From Methylococcaceae bacterium (GTDB lineage Bacteria; Pseudomonadota; Gammaproteobacteria; Methylococcales; Methylomonadaceae), in NCBI GenBank assembly GCA_947505055.1, contig CANNLO010000050.1, positions 1 to 20,731 of the forward strand: a DNA stretch of 20,731 nucleotides, read 5' to 3'. Of the stretch, positions 15,685-20,731 are shown one piece after another (within the stretch, counting starts at the first letter, position 1; each line of letters begins with the position of its first letter). Made by a program: the position numbers and the translations under genes. Under the pieces are notes generated by a model. That model had not been told where the DNA came from and did not search any database. It worked only from the letters and a program-made list of their open reading frames with translations.

Positions 15685-15724
15685 TATTTTTACCTTTAAA
15701 AGCATCTTTAAATGTCGATATATG

Positions 15725-15755
15725 GCTTCGGGTAAGCATTAAGCACACCCGAAGC
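15725..15755. repeat. 9-bp-stem inverted repeat between small genes
   Basis: GCTTCGGGT (15725-15733) and ACCCGAAGC (15747-15755) form a perfect stem with a 13-base loop, starting nine bases past the DUF2188 stop on the minus strand. No T-run follows on either strand. It may be a Rho-independent-like attenuator or an mRNA-stabilising stem that separates DUF2188 from the two genes downstream. Confidence 0.4.
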
Positions 15756-15763
15756 GAAATCAA

Positions 15764-15988
15764 TTACCCTTTAGGTGGATATGGATCAATCCCGTAGGAG
15801 TTTTTTTCGCGAATACGCCCATTTTCGCCGTGAATCAAAAGTTCTGATTTTTGGTTCTGTGCGATACTCCGGCCACGATCTATAGCCTCCTGTTGAGTTG
15901 AATGAACTGATGTAGCTTTACTATTGCCAGCGCCCTTTACAGCCCAATCACCACCGTGTGGAACAACGTGTTGATTTTTCTTACTCAT
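15764..15988 (-). CDS. DUF2188 family protein, 74 aa
   Basis: The sequence fits DUF2188: NQHVVPHGGDWAVKGAGN at the N-terminus, TSVHSTQQEAIDRGRSIAQNQ in the middle and ELLIHGENGRIREKNSYGID at the C-terminus. This is the usual strand-strand-helix-strand-strand layout of the small family (about 60-75 aa). Function is unknown. I start at ATG 15986-15988 (MSKKNQ), which has GGAGA eight bases upstream; the frame is open for 13 more codons to an ATG at 16027 but that extension lacks a ribosome site and does not belong to the domain. It is divergent from the sigma-factor gene, with 139 bases between the two starts. Confidence 0.82.
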   Translation of the reverse strand: MSKKNQHVVPHGGDWAVKGAGNSKATSVHSTQQEAIDRGRSIAQNQKSELLIHGENGRIREKNSYGIDPYPPKG

Positions 15989-16050
15989 GAGATATGTCTC
16001 CGAAAATTGAATGATACTTACATCCACTTAGGCAGATAAAACTTGAAACT

Positions 16051-16082
16051 CGGACATTTACAAAAAGTTTGTCCGGTTTTTT
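16051..16082 (+). promoter_or_regulatory. Hairpin plus T-run in the leader of the sigma-factor operon
   Basis: CGGACATTT (16051-16059) and TTTGTCCGG (16068-16076) can pair through CGGACA/TGTCCG, and the second arm runs into TTTTTT (16077-16082), the form of an intrinsic terminator on the plus strand. No gene ends upstream on that strand; the element is 46 bases before the TTG start of the sigma factor. It could be an attenuator for the operon or a binding site shared with the divergent DUF2188 promoter. Confidence 0.4.
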
Positions 16083-16127
16083 CAACGTATCAGCCTATAA
16101 CACTGGGCATTTATTGGAAGTTAAAAA

Positions 16128-16727
16128 TTGGAAAATAAGAACAATGCAGTATCAGAGTTCGATAGAATCACTGGTGCCATAGAAAAACTGACAACATCTG
16201 AATGGAATCGTCTACACAAAGCCGCTAGATCATTTCTTTTCGGGACTGGTTTTTCAGATGTAGACGAACTTGTAAATGAAACTTTTTGCCGCACCCTCAA
16301 TGGAACCAGAAATTGGAGGGTGGATGTGCCTTTCGTAACATTTATTATTAATGCAATGAAAAGTGTTGCTGATGGAGACCGTAAACTTATTTACAAGGAT
16401 GAAGAAGTATTGGCTACAGACTTGCCAAATAATGATCCAGATTCAGACAACGATCCACTTGAGAGATTTGGTAATAATGCCCTATCTCCTGAAACAATCA
16501 TCGCAACAGAAATAGATAGGGCGTTGGCCGAAGAAGATTTGAAAATTATAGAGGAATACTTTAAACGTGATGAAGCAGTTGAATGGGTGCTTATCGGCAT
16601 TGAAGATGAAATGTCGGCATCAGAAATAATAGAAATGTCAGGTCTGACTAAAACACAATATGAGAGTGCTCGGAAAAAATTCCTTCGAGGATTGGATAAA
16701 CTTTTCCCAGGCAGGAGACCAAAATGA
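16128..16727 (+). CDS. Sigma-70-like (ECF-type) RNA polymerase sigma factor, 199 aa
   Basis: The layout is that of a short sigma-70 factor. A region-2-like helical block, FSDVDELVNETFCRTL..RNWRVDVPFVTFIINAMKSVADGDRK (about 42-86), resembles the D-x-x-D-L-V-Q-E-T-F..W....F..WL..IA.N..D pattern. An acidic linker (about 98-130) follows, then a region-4-like HTH, MSASEIIEMSGLTKTQYESARKKFLRGLDKL (about 162-192). It would direct RNA polymerase to a small set of promoters. The start is TTG 16128-16130: GGAAG lies seven bases upstream and no ATG or GTG of the frame is near. The stop overlaps the next ATG by four bases. DNA is AT-rich compared with the restriction block. The match to region 2 is moderate; a phage-type HTH regulator is a possible alternative. 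Confidence 0.72.
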   Translation: MENKNNAVSEFDRITGAIEKLTTSEWNRLHKAARSFLFGTGFSDVDELVNETFCRTLNGTRNWRVDVPFVTFIINAMKSVADGDRKLIYKDEEVLATDLPNNDPDSDNDPLERFGNNALSPETIIATEIDRALAEEDLKIIEEYFKRDEAVEWVLIGIEDEMSASEIIEMSGLTKTQYESARKKFLRGLDKLFPGRRPK

Positions 16728-17149
16728 GCAGCATAAAACGCACCGCTGCCGATAAATTTAGAGCTTTACGAAAAGCTGTATCTGATGAAATATTATCTAT
16801 GACTGATGAAGAGATACTGGTGGACACAAGGAATAACGGGCTTGATCCTGATGATATTGCTTTAACTATGAAGTCTAAAGCTATGGACATGATCGCAAAT
16901 ATCCGAAAACAAAAACTTAAAAGTATCCGTGAAAATCTAAATGCGGCACAACCAAAACCTATTAAACCAATCATAACTTTGAGTCTTGAAGAAAAGAAAA
17001 AGAAAATATTAGAGTTCTTTGCCAAGCCTAATACAAATTACTCACTTGCTTTTCGTAATGGTGACCGGCAATCCGAATCAGATTGGGAAAGTTTATGGGA
17101 TGATATTGTTGAACAAGGTTTGTTAGATGATGAAATTTCAGAGAATTGA
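16724..17149 (+). CDS. Hypothetical protein between sigma factor and metallopeptidase, 141 aa
   Basis: Not recognised. The protein is soluble and highly charged: a basic N-terminus (KRTAADKFRALRKA), a helical acidic stretch (SDEILSMTDEEILVDTRNNGLDPDDIAL), a Lys-rich middle (KQKLKSIREN, LEEKKKKILEFFA) and an acidic C-terminus. No membrane segment is seen, so it is not a classical membrane-bound anti-sigma factor. AGGAG lies six bases before the ATG, inside the sigma gene, and ATGA overlaps its stop; the 3' end overlaps the metallopeptidase gene by 23 bases. Both overlaps imply co-translation. The position between a sigma factor and an ImmA-type protease makes it a candidate cytoplasmic inhibitor or protease target, but nothing in the sequence proves it. 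Confidence 0.75.
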   Translation: MSSIKRTAADKFRALRKAVSDEILSMTDEEILVDTRNNGLDPDDIALTMKSKAMDMIANIRKQKLKSIRENLNAAQPKPIKPIITLSLEEKKKKILEFFAKPNTNYSLAFRNGDRQSESDWESLWDDIVEQGLLDDEISEN

Positions 17150-17903
17150 TTCTTCACAGTTATCGAAACCTGAACGTATTCTTTGGAACTACGGGATTAC
17201 CGATCCAGCAGAAATTGATTTAGAGGCTATTGCTTTCGATCTTGGTGCTACAGTACGTTATAGAAAGCTTGACGGTTGCGACGCGAGAATTGTAGGCAAC
17301 ACAACCACGGCCATTATTTCTATAAACACTGATTCTTACCCAACACGACAAAGATTTTCTCTTGCTCATGAAATTGGACATTGGCACGAGGATCGCGGCA
17401 CAGGCGCTTTGCCATGTGCGGCAGAAGACATTGGGCCACAAAATGCAGAGGCAAGATCAAAGGAGGCGACAGCTAATGCTTTCGCCTCCCAATTAATTTT
17501 GCCAGACTATTTATTTAAACCGAGAGCTTCAGGTCTCTTCCCAATCCTTGATACAGCTTCTTGTCTTGCTGAAGAATTTAATGCCAGTCTGACAGCAACC
17601 TCAATTAAATTAACCAAAGTTTCTTCAATGGCAACTATAGCCGTCTGCCATAGCCAAACTCAACGGGAATGGTTTGTTAGAAGTAATGCCGCACTATCAT
17701 CGGATATATGGCCTATTAAACAGATACACCACGATACAAATGCATTTGAGCTATTGTTTGGTGGTTCGTCGAGCAAAAGCGCACAAAAAAATGAGCCTGC
17801 ACATAAATGGCTAACCGGTTCAAATATTTTTAATTCAACTGTCAAAGTGCAATCCACAAAACTACCCGACGGTACCGTTCTTAGCCTTTTGTTTGTTATT
17901 TAA
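17127..17903 (+). CDS. ImmA/IrrE family metallopeptidase, 258 aa
   Basis: The zinc-protease signature is RFSLAHEIGHWH with H81-E82-x-x-H85; the third ligand is probably E113 in KEATANAFASQLILP, the helix that follows in ImmA/IrrE proteins. The N-terminal part (about 1-75) fits the family's lead-in. The C-terminal ~90 residues (MATIAVCHSQTQREWFVRSN onward) resemble the sensor-like half found in longer members. Known family members cleave a partner repressor: ImmA acts on ImmR in ICEBs1, and IrrE on DdrO in Deinococcus. The start is ATG 17127, eight bases after AAGG; the next codon is also ATG. It overlaps the preceding gene by 23 bases and is the third gene of the operon. No XRE repressor gene is adjacent, so the target may be the 141-aa protein or the sigma factor; this is inference. 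Confidence 0.88.
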   Translation: MMKFQRIDSSQLSKPERILWNYGITDPAEIDLEAIAFDLGATVRYRKLDGCDARIVGNTTTAIISINTDSYPTRQRFSLAHEIGHWHEDRGTGALPCAAEDIGPQNAEARSKEATANAFASQLILPDYLFKPRASGLFPILDTASCLAEEFNASLTATSIKLTKVSSMATIAVCHSQTQREWFVRSNAALSSDIWPIKQIHHDTNAFELLFGGSSSKSAQKNEPAHKWLTGSNIFNSTVKVQSTKLPDGTVLSLLFVI

Positions 17904-18290
17904 CAATCCATAACAACAGAATTTGGAATCCACTGCGGCTTTACTAATGGATTATGTTCAAATTCTCAAACACCAGTAAGAGTGATAATATGTTTTTTGA
18001 GTAATGTACAAATTTCAAAAATACTGCTGACATCGACTTTGAAAAGTGACACCAACCTTACAACATTATCGCCAGACACAATAGCAATCGCTTATAAAGC
18101 CTATGGGACTTTAGTGTCGTTTGTTTAAATACATCCCATATTCGTCCGAAAATATACGGAATCGTAATAAACCTCTCTATGCCGCAACAAAACCACCGTT
18201 TTTTTGTAGTCATTTCGCCGCTAAAATACACTTTACAAAATGTTGTATTTTTATCCACAATAAAAGCCAATTTACTATTTTGTGAGCATT
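17904..18290. other. Non-coding stretch (387 bases) between ImmA and the resolvase remnant
   Basis: No credible gene is present. It is AT-rich. The right part carries an inverted repeat, AAAATACA (18223-18230) with TGTATTTT (18244-18251), an ACAAAAT/ATTTTGT pair (18235-18241 and 18277-18283), and TTATCCACA (18251-18259), a perfect DnaA-box match. Their position just upstream of a truncated serine-resolvase start would suit an old recombinase res/operator site. Confidence 0.4.
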
Positions 18291-18380
18291 ATGGCGATTG
18301 CTGCTTATTTACGCGTCTCAACCGACTGCCAAGCCCTGTATTTACATGTAAAATTTCCAAAAATTGACCTATCATCATGA
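18291..18380 (+). pseudogene. Truncated N-terminus of a serine recombinase/resolvase
   Basis: ATG at 18291 opens a 29-codon frame that begins MAIAAYLRVSTDCQ, the N-terminal signature of serine resolvases and invertases (Y-x-R-V-S-T-D-x-Q) with the catalytic R8 and S10. After residue 14 the similarity stops (ALYLHVKFPKIDLSS) and the frame ends at TGA 18378-18380. The rest of the catalytic and DNA-binding domains is missing, so it is a remnant cut by a rearrangement. GTGAG four bases before the ATG is a weak ribosome site. Its stop codon overlaps the ATG of the 461-aa gene (ATGA), so translation of the fragment could feed that gene. Confidence 0.65.
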
Positions 18381-19762
18381 ATTTAAAGGCTTGCACTCGC
18401 GAACACCATTTCTATGTCGCCATCGCAAAACACGTTTTTCTACATACCGAGAAAGGTATTGTTTTTGTTGGCGATCCGATTCGATTAAAAGACGCGGAAA
18501 ATTTCAATTTGAAGCCGCTGATTCTATATGGGCTTACTGTTCCAGGTACCCAAATCGAATGGTATACGTTTTCTTTATTCGATGAGCCGAGATCATTATT
18601 TAGTGTTTTGCTGGAAGGCTGGAAAAAGGCATCCGGCCTACGCGGATATCCCGATAACCTGAAGATCAATCGTCATATTGCCAACGCATGCCCGAACTTG
18701 CAAAGTTCGCTAGGCCATATTGGTGACATAGCGCTTGTAGTGGTGGATGGCAAGGATAAGCAATTTTCTGCCTCGTTGCGTGTTGCTCAGCAAGGCGGGC
18801 TTGAACTTGGTTGGCGTAATGGTGATGGGCACGTCATCAATGACGTAAAAGAGTTGAATGATCATGCCCTGAATATCCACAATGAACACATCAATGGCCG
18901 CCTATGGGAAATGCATAGTACTAAATCCGTCAAAGAACGGGCTTCAGAATGGATGGAGTTGCCCTTCAATGCAAGTAACGCCGTTTTGGATTCCTCAAAA
19001 CTGGATTGGGTTGGCGGCTCCTGGCTTTCCTCATGGGAATCAAATGTTCCACAAAATCAGAAAATGCATTTCTGGCGGAATGAGATAAATCCCGGCGGCT
19101 ACTGGTTGGTAAGCGGCGAGGATGAAAACAGGGATTACACAACCGATGAGGATTGGGACCGGCGTTGTGCAATCAAAGCAAAAATACTGGTTGATTGTTG
19201 GCCCAATAAGCCGGGCGACATTGCCAACGCTATCGGCATTACAGTAAAACAATTGCTTTGGTTCCTGAATAGTCAGGCAGCGTTGTCTGAGACTGAAAAG
19301 GACGATTTGTCAGAACTGCTGGGCATTGAAGCAAGTACGGATTTTGTTGATTACGATGTAATCGGACCCTGTGTGTTGATCGCAGAAGGCCCGAAAAAAT
19401 GCTCTACTGCTTATGACGAACTGAGTAATGGTGGCGACATCGAGTATTCGGTGGAGGTTCTTCCTGAGAAGGGAACTCCAGACCCGAGTTGGCGGTATGT
19501 TGTTTTTGCGGCCTACGGCCGACTTCCCAATATTTTCATGTTCCAAAGGGGAAGTAAAACAACCGATCAATTAGGCGAAAAGCTTCTAATGAATTATCAG
19601 GGGGAAAGAAAGGTTCCGGCAGCAATCTATCGGGATGTTGTCTCTACGTGCGCTCAATGCTGCACTGATCCATTGTTAAACCGAAAGTTAATGATTGAAT
19701 TCGGTGAACGGCATGAACAATACTTCGTGGAAATAGGAACGGGATTTCGCACATGGCTATAA
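18377..19762 (+). CDS. Hypothetical protein with possible HTH, 461 aa
   Basis: Not recognised as a named family. It is a soluble protein with no signal peptide or membrane helix. The N-terminal ~125 residues look like beta strands (FYVAIAKHVFLH, GIVFVGDPIRL, GDIALVVVDG), with many aromatic residues in the middle (W at 211, 216, 220, 233, 243). Residues about 279-318 (PGDIANAIGITVKQLLWFLN..LSETEKDDLSELLGI) resemble an XRE-type helix-turn-helix. The C-terminal part has strands (SWRYVVFAAYGRLPNIFMFQ) and a C425-x-x-C428-C429 cluster. The ATG has no Shine-Dalgarno site but overlaps the stop of the resolvase remnant (ATGA), which suggests start by re-initiation. Its 3' end overlaps the pRiA4b ORF-3-like gene by ten bases, so the two are probably one unit. 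Confidence 0.75.
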   Translation: MNLKACTREHHFYVAIAKHVFLHTEKGIVFVGDPIRLKDAENFNLKPLILYGLTVPGTQIEWYTFSLFDEPRSLFSVLLEGWKKASGLRGYPDNLKINRHIANACPNLQSSLGHIGDIALVVVDGKDKQFSASLRVAQQGGLELGWRNGDGHVINDVKELNDHALNIHNEHINGRLWEMHSTKSVKERASEWMELPFNASNAVLDSSKLDWVGGSWLSSWESNVPQNQKMHFWRNEINPGGYWLVSGEDENRDYTTDEDWDRRCAIKAKILVDCWPNKPGDIANAIGITVKQLLWFLNSQAALSETEKDDLSELLGIEASTDFVDYDVIGPCVLIAEGPKKCSTAYDELSNGGDIEYSVEVLPEKGTPDPSWRYVVFAAYGRLPNIFMFQRGSKTTDQLGEKLLMNYQGERKVPAAIYRDVVSTCAQCCTDPLLNRKLMIEFGERHEQYFVEIGTGFRTWL

Positions 19763-20289
19763 ATCACCCACCCGTTTGGCGTATCAAGGTTGTTCTGGTG
19801 GACACCAGCCCGATGGTCTGGCGGCGCTTCGATACCTACGCGACTGTCACACTGTCGCATTTGCACTGCTTCATCCAGGGCACTATGGGCTGGGAGTTGG
19901 CTCACCTCTTTTCTTTTCACGACAAGCTTGGACGCCACATGACCAACGACAGTTCGACCCTGGCCGACGTATGCCGCATTGGGGATACGCTAGGTTACGT
20001 TTATGACTTTGGCGACAACTGGGAGCATCTGGTCACCATCGAGAAAGAGATGAGGATTCGGACCGGTGTCATCTATCCGCGCTGTGTTGCGGGGAAAAAC
20101 GCCTGCCCACCTGAGGATTGCGGCGGGTCATGGGGCTACGCCGATATGCTGAGAACCCTGGCGGGGAGGCGGAATGCCCGCCGGCGCGAGCTTGTTGAGT
20201 GGTTGGGCGGCTCATTCGATCCCAAGCTCTTCGATCTGGATGAGGCTAACGAGCGCCTGACTGAGTATGCCGAAGTTGCGGTGGGCTGA
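19753..20289 (+). CDS. Plasmid pRiA4b ORF-3-like protein, 178 aa
   Basis: The sequence matches the PRiA4_ORF3 family: an N-terminal strand block with V-W-R-I-K-V-V-L and P-M-V-W-R-R-F, LSHLHCFIQGTMGWELAHLFSF, the central GYVYDFGDNWEHLVTIEK, and the Cys-containing YPRCVAGKNACPPEDCGG.WGYADML. Length is normal. The family is widespread on plasmids and in accessory regions; its function is unknown. ATG 19753 lies eight bases after GGGA and overlaps the end of the 461-aa gene by ten bases, so co-translation is likely. The DNA is much richer in GC than the neighbouring operons (41/60 in 20161-20220), which points to a different recent source. Confidence 0.9.
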   Translation: MAINHPPVWRIKVVLVDTSPMVWRRFDTYATVTLSHLHCFIQGTMGWELAHLFSFHDKLGRHMTNDSSTLADVCRIGDTLGYVYDFGDNWEHLVTIEKEMRIRTGVIYPRCVAGKNACPPEDCGGSWGYADMLRTLAGRRNARRRELVEWLGGSFDPKLFDLDEANERLTEYAEVAVG

Positions 20290-20290
20290 G

Positions 20291-20331
20291 TTAATGGCCG
20301 CTGTTTCAGCGCGGCATTAAAGGTTTTATTT
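20291..20331 (+). terminator. Candidate terminator after the pRiA4b ORF-3-like gene
   Basis: TTAATGGCCGC (20291-20301) pairs with GCGGCATTAA (20311-20320), with one bulged G, giving a 10-bp stem. GGTTTTATTTC follows within two bases. It begins two bases after the stop codon (20287-20289), the expected place. The remaining bases to 20486 show no gene. Confidence 0.55.
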
Positions 20332-20486
20332 CTAACCCTTTATTTTCCAATCACCGATTTTTGCAACGGTAGGATGCAGATTAGAGTTTTGGAAGAAATG
20401 GCGTTTCCTACCGCTATGCAAAATAATCATACCGGCGTATATTTCCGGGCGAATATTCACATAATCCATATTTCAGGTGGAAAATC

Positions 20487-20522
20487 ATGGCAAATGACAT
20501 TTCTATAGGTAAAGCGCAGTGA
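20487..20522 (+). CDS. Possible 11-aa leader peptide
   Basis: ATG GCA AAT ... CAG TGA encodes MANDISIGKAQ. It has the best Shine-Dalgarno site in this area (AGGTGG at 20475-20480, six bases before the ATG). One base separates its stop from the ATG of the next gene, which has no ribosome site of its own, so it may serve as a translational-coupling leader. It is too short for any homology argument. Confidence 0.4.
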   Translation: MANDISIGKAQ

Positions 20523-20523
20523 C

Positions 20524-20731
20524 ATGGCTGAAACAAAACGCAGAGCGGGTGCCTTCGTGTCTGTAACAGCAAAGCGTCGGCGCATGGCCTCGCGCATTGA
20601 CAGGAAAATGAAACAGCTTGACGCGCTGGGACTGCTTGAAGTCGAGATACTTCCAGAGATGGCTCATTATATGTCCGATTTCCACCATTTGATGATGAAC
20701 ACGTCCGGCCCGGAGATGGATGCTTTGTGTA
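20524..20731 (+). CDS. Hypothetical basic protein, 5' part only (runs off the right edge)
   Basis: The frame opens at ATG 20524, the first start after an in-frame TAG (20506-20508), and is still open at the last base (69 codons). The N-terminus is very basic (MAETKRRAGAF, TAKRRRMASRIDRKMKQ), followed by an amphipathic, Met-rich stretch (LGLLEVEILPEMAHYMSDFHHLMM). No family is recognised. A nucleic-acid-binding or plasmid-maintenance role is conceivable from the charge and the neighbouring plasmid-type gene, but cannot be argued further from a fragment. Confidence 0.6.
   Translation, partial: MAETKRRAGAFVSVTAKRRRMASRIDRKMKQLDALGLLEVEILPEMAHYMSDFHHLMMNTSGPEMDALC

Noticed and set aside
15566..15763. 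Minus-strand 65-codon frame overlapping the 86-aa gene
   Set aside because: It is in a different frame from the 86-aa gene, which has a clear ribosome site and a regular fold pattern.
18058..18270. Minus-strand 70-codon frame in the gap before the resolvase remnant
   Set aside because: Composition looks like translated AT-rich non-coding DNA, with no domain and no good start; treated as non-coding.
1..20731. tRNA, rRNA or CRISPR features
   Set aside because: No cloverleaf, ribosomal RNA signature or regularly spaced repeat array was recognised on either strand by eye.

Overview
The window is a mosaic accessory region, most likely a genomic island or integrated plasmid-like element of a gamma- or betaproteobacterium. 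Four things suggest this: proteobacterial Shine-Dalgarno sites, REP-type palindromes built on TTCCGGCA..TGCCGGAA, an integrase tail at the left edge, and plasmid-type genes at the right edge. Base composition changes from block to block. By hand count 16861-16920 is 18/60 GC, 7381-7440 is 32/60 and 20161-20220 is 41/60. No genus can be assigned from the sequence alone.

Layout. (1) 1-962: the C-terminal end of a tyrosine recombinase, then an unrecognised acidic 136-aa gene. (2) 955-3477, minus strand: a CoiA-like zinc-finger protein, a membrane-anchored NERD nuclease-like protein with a topoisomerase-type zinc finger, and a conserved small Cys/His protein. A pair of inverted DnaA-box-like sequences lies between the last two. 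(3) 3672-15137, plus strand: a large restriction-type locus made of a SNF2/RapA-like helicase, an unusually long beta-class DNA adenine methyltransferase (Mod-like), a DUF1016/YhcG PD-(D/E)XK nuclease, a type III-like Res helicase-nuclease and an HhH-GPD DNA glycosylase. The Mod, YhcG and Res genes touch or overlap and form a tight operon. A nested inverted-repeat, MITE/REP-like element of about 330 bp separates the helicase gene from it. (4) 15134-15988, minus strand: three small genes (a two-helix membrane protein, an unknown 86-aa protein and a DUF2188 protein). (5) 16128-17903, plus strand: a compact overlapping operon of a sigma-70-like factor, an unknown 141-aa protein and an ImmA/IrrE metallopeptidase. 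It looks like a self-contained regulatory switch. (6) 17904-20731: a non-coding region ending in a truncated serine-resolvase start, an unrecognised 461-aa gene, a pRiA4b ORF-3-like gene, and a short leader ORF coupled to a gene that runs off the right edge.

How the parts may work together. The central block has the ingredients of a DNA-modification-dependent defence system: methylation by Mod, translocation and cleavage by Res, an extra nuclease (YhcG) and an extra Swi2/Snf2 motor. The glycosylase could add a base-excision step. The SNF2 + long Mod + YhcG + Res + glycosylase combination is not a textbook type III R-M system, and it has no PglZ (BREX) or DrmA/DrmB (DISARM) gene in view. It and the sigma/unknown/ImmA operon are the two best candidates for something undescribed. 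All functional links between genes are inferences from order, spacing and overlap.
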